This document shows positions 17,792 through 26,794 of a stretch of 59,818 nucleotides of DNA, piece by piece. The notes beneath the pieces are model-generated. The model was given only the letters and a program-made list of their open reading frames with translations. It ran no database searches and was not told where the DNA came from. The stretch covers positions 1 through 59,818 of the forward strand of contig NZ_AKJZ01000002.1 in assembly GCF_000282055.1 (NCBI RefSeq), in the 5' to 3' direction. Position 1 is the first letter of the stretch; each line of letters starts with the position of its first letter. The stretch comes from Flavobacterium sp. CF136 (GTDB lineage Bacteria; Bacteroidota; Bacteroidia; Flavobacteriales; Flavobacteriaceae). Both the position numbers and the translations under genes were made by a program.

Positions 17792-19312
17792 ATGCGTAGA
17801 TTAATACTATTATTGACAGTCTCTTTATCTTTTTTGAGTATTTCGGCTCAAAATAAAGTTGAAAAATGGCGTATTTATGAGATCATTCTTAATGGTTATT
17901 CAAAAGGTAATCCGTTCACTGATGTACAGCTAAGTGCTAAATTTACAAATGGTGAGAATATAAAAACAGTTTCAGGTTTTTATGATGGAAATGGGATATA
18001 TAAAATCCGTTTTATGCCACAAGCGACAGGTGCCTGGACTTATATCACATCAAGCAATTTAAAGTCACTTAATAATAAAAAAGGCAAATTTGAATGTTTT
18101 TCAAACATCAACAGTAATCACGGGCAAGTAGTAGTAAAAGATACTTTTAATTTTGCTTATTCAGACAATAAGGCATATTACCCTTTTGGTACGACCTGTT
18201 ATGCATGGGTTCATCAGGGAGATAGTCTTGCCCAATTAACATTGAAAACCCTTGCTAATGGATATTTCAATAAAATGCGCATGTGTATTTTTCCTAAAGA
18301 CTACGATTGGAATAAAAACGAGCCACTCTTGTATCCTTTTGAGGGAAAGCCTTTAACTGATTGGGATTACACGAAATTTAACCCTGCATATTTTCAGAAT
18401 ATTGAGAAAAGGATAGCGCAATTGGATTCACTTGGCATCGAAGCCGATTTAATTGTTTTTCATCCTTACGACCGTTGGGGGTTTCAAAAAATGGACAGAA
18501 AAACCGATGATTTATATATCAATTATATTATTGCCCGCTTTGCTGCCTATAAAAATGTATGGTGGAGTCTGGCTAATGAATATGATTTTATGAAATCTAA
18601 GAAGACGGACGATTGGAACCATTTTATTGAGTTATTTGCCGAAAAAGACCCCTACAATCACTTGCTTTCAATACACAATGGAGCTAACCTCTATGACCAC
18701 ACAAATCCCTTGATAACACATGTGAGCATACAGAATGATGACACCTATAAAGCAAAGGAATTAAGGACAAAATATAAAAAACCAATAGTTTATGATGAAT
18801 GCCGGTACGAAGGAAATATTAATTGGCCGTGGGGGAATTTAACAGGTCAAGAGATGGTGAACAAATTTTGGCGTGGTGTTGTAAATGGAGGCTTTGTTGG
18901 GCATGGAGAAACTTATGTTACTGAAAATCCCGTTAAATGGGGATATGAATCGCAAGATATTTTGTGGTGGTCAAAAGGGGGAGTTCTCAGAGGGCAAAGT
19001 CAGGAAAGGATTAAATTTTTAAGAAATATAATTGAATCTGCCCCAGGATATTTAACACCTATTATCAATACGGAATTTTGGGTACCCTATTCATATGTTG
19101 CTTTTAAAGATGAATATTTTTTGCACTATTTTAGTGTTGACCAGTCACGCAGCCAAATTGTATATTTACCCGAAAATTCAAAATATAAAATTGAAATTAT
19201 CGATGCATGGGATATGACAATTACGCCTGTTAAGGGAGAATTTAGTGGGAAAAATTTAATTCAGCTTCCACAAAAACCTTTTACAGCATTGCGTATCACT
19301 AAAATAATGTGA
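17792..19312 (+). CDS. DUF5060/DUF4038/DUF5605 putative glycoside hydrolase
   Basis: Secreted protein of 506 residues. A signal peptide covers about 1-19 (SISAQ). An N-terminal beta-sandwich (about 22-105, WRIYEIILNG, GTWTY-like GAWTYITSS) corresponds to DUF5060. A TIM-barrel of the DUF4038 type follows (YYPFGTTCYAWVHQ, FHPYDRWGF, WWSLANEYDF at about 265-275 and YDECRYEGNINWPWGN), then a small C-terminal beta domain (DUF5605). The Glu in ANEYDF and the acidic DEC segment sit where retaining clan-A hydrolases carry acid/base and nucleophile, so an enzyme is likely. The substrate is unknown; neighbours suggest xylan or xyloglucan oligosaccharides. Last gene of the site-B cluster. Confidence 0.8.
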   Translation: MRRLILLLTVSLSFLSISAQNKVEKWRIYEIILNGYSKGNPFTDVQLSAKFTNGENIKTVSGFYDGNGIYKIRFMPQATGAWTYITSSNLKSLNNKKGKFECFSNINSNHGQVVVKDTFNFAYSDNKAYYPFGTTCYAWVHQGDSLAQLTLKTLANGYFNKMRMCIFPKDYDWNKNEPLLYPFEGKPLTDWDYTKFNPAYFQNIEKRIAQLDSLGIEADLIVFHPYDRWGFQKMDRKTDDLYINYIIARFAAYKNVWWSLANEYDFMKSKKTDDWNHFIELFAEKDPYNHLLSIHNGANLYDHTNPLITHVSIQNDDTYKAKELRTKYKKPIVYDECRYEGNINWPWGNLTGQEMVNKFWRGVVNGGFVGHGETYVTENPVKWGYESQDILWWSKGGVLRGQSQERIKFLRNIIESAPGYLTPIINTEFWVPYSYVAFKDEYFLHYFSVDQSRSQIVYLPENSKYKIEIIDAWDMTITPVKGEFSGKNLIQLPQKPFTALRITKIM

Positions 19313-19412
19313 TTAGTTTTTATTTGATTACTTAACTATTTAATAAAGAAAATTTGTTGCATTATGAAAATAGGAACTAATGAAGGGTTAAGTCAAAAAG
19401 TTGTGGGAAAAC

Positions 19413-19442
19413 AAAAAAACTCCTTAATTTCTTAAGGAGTTT
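19413..19442 (-). terminator. intrinsic terminator for the minus-strand genes
   Basis: Perfect 11-bp stem AAACTCCTTAA (19417-19427) with TTAAGGAGTTT (19432-19442), loop of four. On the minus strand it is followed by seven T (plus-strand A run 19413-19419), so it terminates the SnoaL/Crp transcripts; it may also stop plus-strand reading from the DUF5060 gene. The rest of 19313-19592 holds no gene I can support. Confidence 0.8.
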
Positions 19443-19592
19443 CCTGGTGGAATGTTAGGGACAGCAATCGAACACTTAATACCAATTTGACATTTTTTTG
19501 AAAATATAAAATGGATGCTAAAAACTATCCGCCATGTCATAGAAGTTTATTTTTGAACCCTATGCTTATTATCTTGCCATTTTATCAGAATA

Positions 19593-20009
19593 TTATTTAT
19601 TTGTAGGGACTGCTCCAATTTGTTGCAATAATGCTAATAAATCAGGTTGTCCATATTCTTCTGTAATCTGATTATTAGTAAGACGATAAAAATTAGTAGC
19701 TTGTACTTTAATGCTCTTTCCAGTTGGAGGAACCCCAAAAAAAGTTCCTTTATGTGTACCAGTCATTGTAAAACGAATAGCAGATTTATCGTTTTCTGAG
19801 ATTATTTCTTCTAAATGCCACTGGATATCAGGAAATCCTTCACGCATCATCAAAATAGTTTTCAAATATCCTGCTGGACCAATAAGAGGCTCTACTTGAC
19901 CTGGCGTATAAAATTTTGCTGTTGGATTAATAAGTTGTTGTGCTAAATTTTCATCAGCAGTATTAATAAATTCAACAAATTGTTTAAAGAAATTTTTGTG
20001 ATTTGTCAT
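19593..20009 (-). CDS. SnoaL-like ester cyclase family protein
   Basis: Cytosolic protein of 138 residues when started at MTNHKN (ATG at 20009, behind an A/G-rich stretch); a longer frame from 20066 adds 19 unlikely residues. The pattern FFKQFVEFINTADENLAQQL, FPDIQWHLEEII, FTMTGTHKGTFFGVPPTGK and FYRLTNNQITEEYGQPDLL is that of SnoaL/DUF4440-like cone-barrel proteins often annotated as ester cyclases. The reaction is unknown; many act on small lipophilic molecules or are binding proteins. It lies 102 bases behind a Crp/Fnr-type regulator on the same strand and is probably controlled by it. Unrelated to glycan use as far as can be seen. Confidence 0.8.
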   Translation of the reverse strand: MTNHKNFFKQFVEFINTADENLAQQLINPTAKFYTPGQVEPLIGPAGYLKTILMMREGFPDIQWHLEEIISENDKSAIRFTMTGTHKGTFFGVPPTGKSIKVQATNFYRLTNNQITEEYGQPDLLALLQQIGAVPTNK

Positions 20010-20111
20010 TTTTCCATTTTTAAAATTTATAATGTAAATGTACAATGGCAATTTGCGGTGAACCAATAAACAATCTTAAGAAATTGCCTTAATATAGATT
20101 AAGAGTAAAAA

Positions 20112-20693
20112 CTATTTAATATGTGTTTCACTACGAATTTTACTAAGAAATTCAGGTGTAATACCAAGATAAGAAGCTATTTGAGTATTAGGCAATCTTA
20201 ATGCAAGTTGTGGATATTGTTCCAAAAAATCTAAGTAACGTTGATTTGCACTTGAGCTAATATTTTGTAATAAACGATTTTGGAGCTCAATAAATTTTTC
20301 TTCAATAATAACCCTGAAATTTCGATCAAATTTCGATACATTAACGAATAAGTAAAGTAAGTCTTGTTTTTCAATTTGCAGGATAAAAGAAGGTTCAATT
20401 GCTTCAATAAACAGTTTGCTTGGTTTTTCTGAGTAGAAACTTCCTAAATCTGCTATCCACTCATTTTCGACCGCAAAACTAATATTGTGTTCACAGCCTT
20501 TTTCATCTACACTATACATTTTAAAACAACCCTTAACTACAAATGTATAATGTTTGCAAACAAAGTTTTCCTGCAAAATCATTTGTCTGCGCTTGATTTG
20601 TCGCTGTGTCGTCCTTTTGTCTAATAATGAACTTTCTTCCTTATTTAACGGAAGATAATTTTTAAAATTTTCGATGATGGGCTGTGCAGTCAA
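20112..20693 (-). CDS. Crp/Fnr family transcriptional regulator
   Basis: Cytosolic regulator of 193 residues. An N-terminal cyclic-nucleotide-binding-like barrel (about 25-115: QMILQENFVCKHYTFVVKGC, SFILQIEKQDLLYLF) is followed by a dimer helix and a C-terminal helix-turn-helix (about 155-190: LRLPNTQIASYLGITPEFLSKIR). This is the short Crp form common in Bacteroidota, where the effector is usually unknown and the cAMP-binding arginine is not conserved. It is divergent from the plus-strand xyloglucan genes and co-oriented with the SnoaL-like gene. No link with glycan control can be shown. Confidence 0.88.
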   Translation of the reverse strand: MTAQPIIENFKNYLPLNKEESSLLDKRTTQRQIKRRQMILQENFVCKHYTFVVKGCFKMYSVDEKGCEHNISFAVENEWIADLGSFYSEKPSKLFIEAIEPSFILQIEKQDLLYLFVNVSKFDRNFRVIIEEKFIELQNRLLQNISSSANQRYLDFLEQYPQLALRLPNTQIASYLGITPEFLSKIRSETHIK

Positions 20694-21067
20694 TTTCTAT
20701 TTTTTTCGTTTGGTCTTTTACTTGTTAATAACATTAGGCTTGTCGAAGTGATGAAGTTAAAGATATAATGTTTTAATTTAATATTTCTGTTTCCATTTTT
20801 TTACAAACCTTGATTAAGTAGCTGTTTTTTAATATGTTAAAACCATAAAAATACACTTTCATTACAATCAATCAAAAACAAAGATAAATATTGGGGAGGA
20901 ATTTTATTCTGATACATATGTACAGTATTTGAAAAACAAAAATACAAAATTTAATACGCATAAATTTGCGCGGTATTGATTGATTTTTATTTGCCTTGTA
21001 GATTTGCAGACATAAAATATAAACATTATGCTAAAATTTCAAATTTTTGATTAATTAGGTATCGTAT

Positions 21068-21193
21068 ATGAGTATCAAGGAGCTTGTTGATTATCATAAA
21101 ACCATCATGCGTCGCTGTTTACTTCAATTCCTCTGCTGCCGCACGAATCCTTTCGTGTGGCTTGCTTTACTCACAACTGTTGTTGTTTTATAA
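21068..21193 (+). CDS. possible 41-residue peptide
   Basis: ATG 21068 to TAA 21191-21193. The peptide is basic and cysteine-containing in the middle (MRRCLLQFLCCR) with a hydrophobic end (FVWLALLTTVVVL). It lies across a GC-rich hairpin and overlaps the end of a minus-strand relic by six bases, so it may simply be an accidental frame. Confidence 0.2.
   Translation: MSIKELVDYHKTIMRRCLLQFLCCRTNPFVWLALLTTVVVL
21138..21161. repeat. GC-rich inverted repeat
   Basis: GCCGCACGA (21138-21146) faces TCGTGTGGC (21153-21161) with a six-base loop; all nine positions pair, one as G-T. It stands out from the AT-rich surroundings and has no T run, so it is not an ordinary terminator. It could be part of a dispersed repeat or a mobile-element scar. 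Confidence 0.45.
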
Positions 21194-21417
21194 TTTCCTT
21201 ACTATAATCCAATAGCCAAATCTATCTCCATTTATTCGAAATGTACCCAAACTATTGGCAGACTCAGATATGTTTACACGTGTAAATAGGTTTGCTTCTG
21301 GCACTTCAGTATTTAAATTATAATTCTCCACAGTTAAAGCTGAAGTCAACTCAAAACCTTCTTTTTAATAATCGAACCCGGATTAAAAACAAAGTATCTT
21401 TCTGAAGAATACTGAGG
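21188..21417 (-). pseudogene. frameshifted relic of an unrecognised gene
   Basis: On the minus strand the frame ending at 21188 reads 58 sense codons (KEGFELTSALTVENYN ... FRINGDRFGYWIIVRKL) back to a stop at 21365-21367. In the neighbouring frame the sequence continues upstream as YSSERYFVFNPGSIIKK (21361-21417). Joining them needs a one-base shift in an A-rich run, which suggests a decayed C-terminal coding region. The protein family is not recognised; codon pattern and residue mix look genuine. A stop at 21436-21438 closes the upstream frame. Confidence 0.5.
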
Positions 21418-21775
21418 TTTTTTTCTAAAATTATTTTAAATCTCACTTAACAGCTTCTATTCCATTTTGCCCTTTTTAGCAGGACTTTAATTTGTGATGT
21501 TAACAGCTATAATACAATTCTGTTTTTTAGCAAAATTGATTTAAAAAGAACAACAATAAAGCATCTTTCCGGCAGACAAAATACTCCTCTAAAATCTATA
21601 GAATTCTGTTAAAGAAACTCCTTCAAAATGCAAACTTAATGTTAAAAAGTCAATTTTTATATGTTCAGTTTATCTCGAATCAGGGTCTATTTTAAATTAT
21701 TGAAATAACAATTTTTTATGACATTAAATATGATAATGAAATATTTATAGGTTTTTTTTTATGGTAACTCTACGA

Positions 21776-21844
21776 TTGCAACAATTGATACCGTCTTTAG
21801 ATACAAAATGAGCCATAGTTTGGCGCTGCTTTATTGTTAATTTG
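21776..21844 (+). promoter_or_regulatory. putative HTCS operator and promoter, site C
   Basis: TTGCAACAA (21776-21784), 15 bases, GATACAAAA (21800-21808), and TTAATTTG at 21837-21844 with TTTG beginning 41 bases after the second half-site. Both half-sites are identical to those of site A, and both spacings agree with sites A and B. The SusC start codon is 134 bases downstream, giving a leader of roughly 125-130 bases. Confidence 0.6.
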
Positions 21845-21978
21845 TTCCTAATGTTATGTGGAAATGTATAAGACAATGAAATAACAAATATTAAAAATGT
21901 TTCATGACAAAAGACATCTTTTCATGTAAAATTAAACCACTTAATTAACTAATTAACTAACTCAAAACTAATTTAATT

Positions 21979-24900
21979 ATGAACGAAAAACACGTAATTC
22001 AACGCTTTGTAAAAGCAAAAAAGCTATTTGGCAAGTATGCTTTATTGTTTATGCTTTGTTCGTTTAGCTTGGTATCAGCTCAAAATTCTGATGTGAAAAT
22101 TACCGGTACAGTATTAGAAGATTCAAATGGCCAGCCACTTTTTGGGGTCAGCATTTATCTTAAAGGAACTAAGACCGGTGTGGCTACGGACGTAGACGGG
22201 TCATTTTCTATTAAAGCTAAAATTGGAGAGACACTTGTTGCAAGCTATCTGGGCTATGTAAGTGCAGAAGTAAAAGTTACAGATAATCAATTAAAAATTC
22301 GCCTGAAAGAAGATCGAAAAGTATTAGACGACGTGGTGGTAATTGGTTATGGTAAAGCAAAGAGAAAAGATCTTACGGGATCCATATCTTCCATATCGGG
22401 TGAGGAGCTTCTTAAAACACGTCCTGTAACATTTGACCAGGCCTTGCAGGGTAAAGTAGCCGGTGTAGTTGTGCAGCAGACTTCCGGTCAACCGGGAGGG
22501 GGTGTTAATATACAAATACGAGGCCTGTCTTCTTTTGGTGGCAGTTCTCCCTTATATGTAATTGATGGAGTTATAATTGGCCAAAGTTATGGTACAGGTA
22601 ATGGTACAAATCCATTAGCAGCTATCAGCCCTTCGGATATTCAGTCTATTGACGTCTTAAAAGATGCATCAGCAACAGCCATTTATGGTTCGCAGGCAAC
22701 TAATGGTGTAATTGTTATTACTACCAAGAGAGGTAGAGAAGGAGCGCCAAAAATTACTTATGAATTTACAACCGGATATCAGGAGCTGATTAAGAAATAT
22801 CCAACTATGGATTTAAGGGAATATGGTAAGTTTATTAACGACAGGGCTACTGTTTGGGGTTTTGATACCAGACCGGAATTTGCTAACCCACAGTATTTAG
22901 GCAAGGGTACAAACTGGCAGGACGAATTATTCAGAAAAGCTCCGGTAAAAAGCCATACGCTTACTTTAAGCGGCGGTAATGATAAAACGCAGTATTTATT
23001 GTCGGGGTCTTATTTTAATCAGGAAGGTATAGCAATTGGGTCTGAGTTTACCAGAACTTCATTAAGGTTAAATTTAGACAACAAAACTACAGACTGGTTA
23101 AAAGTAGGGACCAGTTTACAGTTAACCCATATTGATGAGAATGTAAATTCAACAGGTTCAAATGTTATCGCAGAGGCATTGGGTCAAACACCGGATATCC
23201 CGGTAAGAAATCCTGATGGCAGTTTTGCAGGAGAAGAAAGCAGTGAAGGATGGATTGCAAAGCGTGTAAATCCGTATGCTCTTGCTCTTATTAATAAAAA
23301 TAATCCTAAAAGGAATCAGTTCTTTGGTAACTTATATACAGAAATAGCATTTACAAAAGCCTTGTCTTTTAGAAATGAAGTGTCAGGAAATTTTTCATTT
23401 AGTACAGAGGATAGATATAGCCCTACTTACAAGTTTGGGTTAGCGGAGAGAGTAGTGAATGATGCATTTTATTCCTACAGTCAGGACTATTTTACGACTT
23501 TCAGAAGTTTCTTAACGTATGCTAAAGTGTTTAAAAACAAATATAATGTTAATGCAGTGGCAGGACATGAGGCACAGTTGTCCCAGTACGAAGATGTTTC
23601 TGCAGCAAGAAGAAATTTCATTTCGGATGCTATTACCAATATTGGCAGCGGCGATGCGCTGACAGCAACCAATGGCGGGACCAAAAGAGAGAGTGCACAG
23701 GAGTCTTATTTTGGACGTGTAAATTTTATTTATAATGACAAATATTTATTTACGGTCAATGCCCGTGCAGACGGTACTTCAAAATTTGCGGCAGAGAACC
23801 GCTGGGTGACCACTTATTCAGGAGCATTTGCCTGGAAATTAAATAATGAGAAATTTTTAAAAGGTTCAAAAATAGTCAATGAACTAAAGTTAAGGGTGGG
23901 TTACGGTCTTACCAATAACCAAAATGCCGGAAATAATGCTAATTTAACTCTATTGACTTCAACTCAAAATGGTTTATCCGGTAATGCACAAGTTACTTCT
24001 AATTTAGGAAACCCTGAACTTGAATGGGAAAAAACAGAATACAGCAATGCAGGGATTGACGCAGCACTTTTTGGCTGGAAACTTAATTTTTCTGTTGATG
24101 TTTATAATCGTCTTACAGACGGACTGTTGCTACAGGTTCCTTTACCAGCGTATTCGGGAACAACTGCCGGGTATTCTCCGGGAGCAATTGCAGCTCCGTA
24201 TATAAATGCAGGAACTGTTAGAAACAGAGGGGTAGACTTTCATTTGAATTCAAGAAATATAACAGGAAGCGGGGATGATTTTAACTGGAGTACCGATTTT
24301 ACGTTATCCCATAACAAAAATAAGGTAATGAAATTAAATACAGACGGTGCTTCATTACCTGGGTACCTTGGAGGCGAAGTTGTTGCCCAAACGAAAGTGG
24401 GCGGATCTATTGGAGACTTTTACGGCTATAAAGTAGATGGGATATTTGCAACTGCGAGCGATTTTGAAACGCATGCTTTGCCTACTGATACCGATGGTAA
24501 TGTTTTGCCGGTCAGACCAACTTCCGGTGGGGTATGGTATGGAGACCTGAAATTTAAGGATTTAAACGGGGATGGTGTAATTACAGAAAAGGACAGGACC
24601 TATTTAGGCTCGCCTATCCCGGATTTTCAACTGGGCCTTGGTAATAACTTTAGCTATAAAGGTTTTGACCTGAATATTTTCTTTAGCGCCAATATTGGTA
24701 ATGAAGTTGTAAATGGTATGAGGATTAATGGAGAAAACCCTTTGACAAATTATGGTTACCTAAAATCATTAAATAACTATGCTCAATTGGCCTTAATTGA
24801 TCCAAATGGTTCAGCATCAGATGTAAATAACGTATATGTTACCAACCCAAACACTACAATTATAGGACTTAGAAATGGTGACAGCAATAGAAATAATCGT

Positions 24901-25170
24901 TTCTCTGACAAGTATGTTGAAAACGGATCTTTTATCAGATGCAAGAACATGACTTTGGGGTATACAATGCCAAATGAGTGGATGCAAAAGATGCATATAA
25001 ATTCTCTGCGTATGTATGTTAGTGTAACCAATCCTTTTCTTATTACTAAATATAAAGGAATGGATCCGGAAGTGGGTTCATGGAATCCGTTACAGGCCGG
25101 AATTGATTATGGCTTTTATCCACAAGCCCGAACATTTACTTTGGGAATTAATGTAGGATTAACTAAATAA
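21979..25170 (+). CDS. SusC/RagA-type TonB-dependent receptor
   Basis: Outer-membrane oligosaccharide importer of 1063 residues. It has a signal peptide (about 1-34, ending SLVSAQ), a carboxypeptidase-like domain (about 38-115, GTVLEDSNGQPLFGVSIY), a TonB box and plug (DDVVVIGYGKAKRKDLTGS, then SIDVLKDASATAIYGSQ) and a barrel ending in FTLGINVGL. Unlike the receptor at 1170 it has no STN domain, so it is not wired to an anti-sigma factor; control is expected at the promoter through the HTCS. It is 18 bases ahead of its SusD partner. The enzymes downstream indicate xyloglucan oligosaccharides as cargo. Confidence 0.95.
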   Translation: MNEKHVIQRFVKAKKLFGKYALLFMLCSFSLVSAQNSDVKITGTVLEDSNGQPLFGVSIYLKGTKTGVATDVDGSFSIKAKIGETLVASYLGYVSAEVKVTDNQLKIRLKEDRKVLDDVVVIGYGKAKRKDLTGSISSISGEELLKTRPVTFDQALQGKVAGVVVQQTSGQPGGGVNIQIRGLSSFGGSSPLYVIDGVIIGQSYGTGNGTNPLAAISPSDIQSIDVLKDASATAIYGSQATNGVIVITTKRGREGAPKITYEFTTGYQELIKKYPTMDLREYGKFINDRATVWGFDTRPEFANPQYLGKGTNWQDELFRKAPVKSHTLTLSGGNDKTQYLLSGSYFNQEGIAIGSEFTRTSLRLNLDNKTTDWLKVGTSLQLTHIDENVNSTGSNVIAEALGQTPDIPVRNPDGSFAGEESSEGWIAKRVNPYALALINKNNPKRNQFFGNLYTEIAFTKALSFRNEVSGNFSFSTEDRYSPTYKFGLAERVVNDAFYSYSQDYFTTFRSFLTYAKVFKNKYNVNAVAGHEAQLSQYEDVSAARRNFISDAITNIGSGDALTATNGGTKRESAQESYFGRVNFIYNDKYLFTVNARADGTSKFAAENRWVTTYSGAFAWKLNNEKFLKGSKIVNELKLRVGYGLTNNQNAGNNANLTLLTSTQNGLSGNAQVTSNLGNPELEWEKTEYSNAGIDAALFGWKLNFSVDVYNRLTDGLLLQVPLPAYSGTTAGYSPGAIAAPYINAGTVRNRGVDFHLNSRNITGSGDDFNWSTDFTLSHNKNKVMKLNTDGASLPGYLGGEVVAQTKVGGSIGDFYGYKVDGIFATASDFETHALPTDTDGNVLPVRPTSGGVWYGDLKFKDLNGDGVITEKDRTYLGSPIPDFQLGLGNNFSYKGFDLNIFFSANIGNEVVNGMRINGENPLTNYGYLKSLNNYAQLALIDPNGSASDVNNVYVTNPNTTIIGLRNGDSNRNNRFSDKYVENGSFIRCKNMTLGYTMPNEWMQKMHINSLRMYVSVTNPFLITKYKGMDPEVGSWNPLQAGIDYGFYPQARTFTLGINVGLTK

Positions 25171-25188
25171 AAATTAAACTTAACAGAT

Positions 25189-26775
25189 ATGAAATCAATT
25201 TACAAAATAACTATTTTAACCCTGTTGGGAGTACTCGTTTTGAGTGGCTGCCAGGATGATTTTCTCGATCGTCCTAATCTGTCAGAGACAAATACTGAAA
25301 ATTTTTATAAGACAAAACAAGAAATCAGGTTAGCTACGGCAGGACTTTATGGTGGTAAAGTATGGGGGCAATGGAATAATCTTGCATATCTTCCATTAGG
25401 GGATATATTAAGCGGAAACCTTTATCTTCAATACCAGGGTGCAGACCTGGTACAGCTTAATACTTTTACCCTTTCAGGATCCAATGCACGTTTAACAACC
25501 GGCTGGGCAGCGCTATATATTATAGTTGCACACTGTAATGCTACAATTAATGGGATTAATAAAAATACGCCGGCAACAGTTTCCGCCGCAGATAAAAATG
25601 CTGGAATAGCTGAAGCAAGATTTATACGTGCCATAGCCTACTATCACCTTGCCATGTTGTGGGGAGAAGTGCCTATTATTGAAGATAATACGAAGTTGAT
25701 ACAATCACCTTTGGTAAATAAAAATAAAGCAGCAGATGTCTACAGATTTATTACGGAAGATTTAACTTTTGCTGCCGAAAATCTTCCTAAAACTGATGAG
25801 AAAGGCAGGGTTACCTGCTGGTCTGCAAAAGGAATGTTAAGTAAGGTGTATTTAACTTGGGCAGGATTAGGACAGCTCGGAGGTACGCGTAATCAGGGCT
25901 ATTTAGACAAGGCAAAACTATATGCAAAGGATGTAATTGAAAACAGTGGTTTAGTTTTGCTTCCAAGTTATTATGATCTTTTTAGAACGCAATATAATGA
26001 TAACCCCGAATCATTATTTGCACTGCAATGGTCCAGTATCAGTAGTGGATGGAATGAAGGGAATCAATTGTTGACCTACTCGCCAAGTCTTGAGATTAAT
26101 CCACAAAAATCATCAGCCTGGGGATCTCCGTCACCTAGTTATGATTTGTATCTGGCTTATACGCAGCAGGATTCTATAAGACGTAAAGCGAGTATTATGC
26201 TGACAGGTGACCATTATGCAGAATTAAACGCTGCCGGCGGTGGTTATACTGCAACAGCACCGGGTATGAAAAAGCATATTATTGGTAATGAAGCAGATAA
26301 TAATTCACCTACAATGACAGCTACATCTTCTATAGAGCATAATTCATTATTAAGATTAGCAGATATTTATTTAATATATGCAGAGGCCATCCTTGGTAAT
26401 GATGCATCTACAAGTAATGCTGATGCGTTATTATATTTTAATAAGGTAAGAACGCGTGCAGGTGTTGATCCGGTAACCGTACTTAATACAGATGTTATTC
26501 TAAATGAAAGAAGGGTTGAGTTTGCCTGTGAAGGACAATATTGGTTTGATTTGGTAAGACTTTCTTATTATAATCCTCAAAAAGCAGTTGACCTTATTAG
26601 TAGTCAGCAAAGGGTTCCGTTTGATTATAATAAAGATACACAAGTGGCTACACCCAAAGATCCTATTGGGCCTATTTCTCCTGCTACCTTCAGTACTTTT
26701 ACTTTACAGTTGCCGGCAACAGAGGTAATTGCTAATCCTAAATTGAACGAACCATCAGTGCCTTATTATGAATAG
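25189..26775 (+). CDS. SusD/RagB-type xyloglucan-locus nutrient-binding lipoprotein
   Basis: Surface lipoprotein of 528 residues with lipobox cysteine 21 (VLSGC) followed by QDDFLDRPN. TPR-like helices (AEARFIRAIAYYHLAMLWGEVPII, residues around 143-166, here abbreviated by its RFIRAIAYYHL core) and the C-terminal SusD signature (VILNERRVEFACEGQYWFDL and the final LQLPATEV) are present. It binds the oligosaccharide and closes the SusC channel. The stop overlaps eight bases of an alternative upstream start of the next gene, but the better start of that gene lies 19 bases further on. Confidence 0.93.
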   Translation: MKSIYKITILTLLGVLVLSGCQDDFLDRPNLSETNTENFYKTKQEIRLATAGLYGGKVWGQWNNLAYLPLGDILSGNLYLQYQGADLVQLNTFTLSGSNARLTTGWAALYIIVAHCNATINGINKNTPATVSAADKNAGIAEARFIRAIAYYHLAMLWGEVPIIEDNTKLIQSPLVNKNKAADVYRFITEDLTFAAENLPKTDEKGRVTCWSAKGMLSKVYLTWAGLGQLGGTRNQGYLDKAKLYAKDVIENSGLVLLPSYYDLFRTQYNDNPESLFALQWSSISSGWNEGNQLLTYSPSLEINPQKSSAWGSPSPSYDLYLAYTQQDSIRRKASIMLTGDHYAELNAAGGGYTATAPGMKKHIIGNEADNNSPTMTATSSIEHNSLLRLADIYLIYAEAILGNDASTSNADALLYFNKVRTRAGVDPVTVLNTDVILNERRVEFACEGQYWFDLVRLSYYNPQKAVDLISSQQRVPFDYNKDTQVATPKDPIGPISPATFSTFTLQLPATEVIANPKLNEPSVPYYE

Positions 26776-26794
26776 TGATAAAAAATATATAAAT

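Larger units (their letters stand above)
20694..21978. other. long upstream region of the xyloglucan SusC gene
   Basis: About 1.3 kb without an intact large gene. It contains a 41-codon frame and GC-rich hairpin (21068-21193), a broken minus-strand gene (21188-21417) and a shared operator-promoter element (21776-21844). The segment 21420-21600 on the minus strand has further coding-like but stop-interrupted stretches (for example INFAKKQNCIIAVNIT). The rest is AT-rich DNA in which I see nothing. Confidence 0.6.

Noticed and set aside
19440..19490. On the minus strand, TTCGATT ... CCACCA resembles the 3' end of a tRNA (possible integration scar).
   Set aside because: The bases around the loop do not form a T-arm and there is no acceptor partner. 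On the plus strand the same bases read FPGGMLGTAIEHLIPI to a stop, which is equally short and unproven.
26768..26794. Upstream start of the surface glycan-binding protein overlapping SusD by eight bases.
   Set aside because: Adds nine polar residues before the signal peptide; the ATG at 26795 gives a standard lipoprotein signal.
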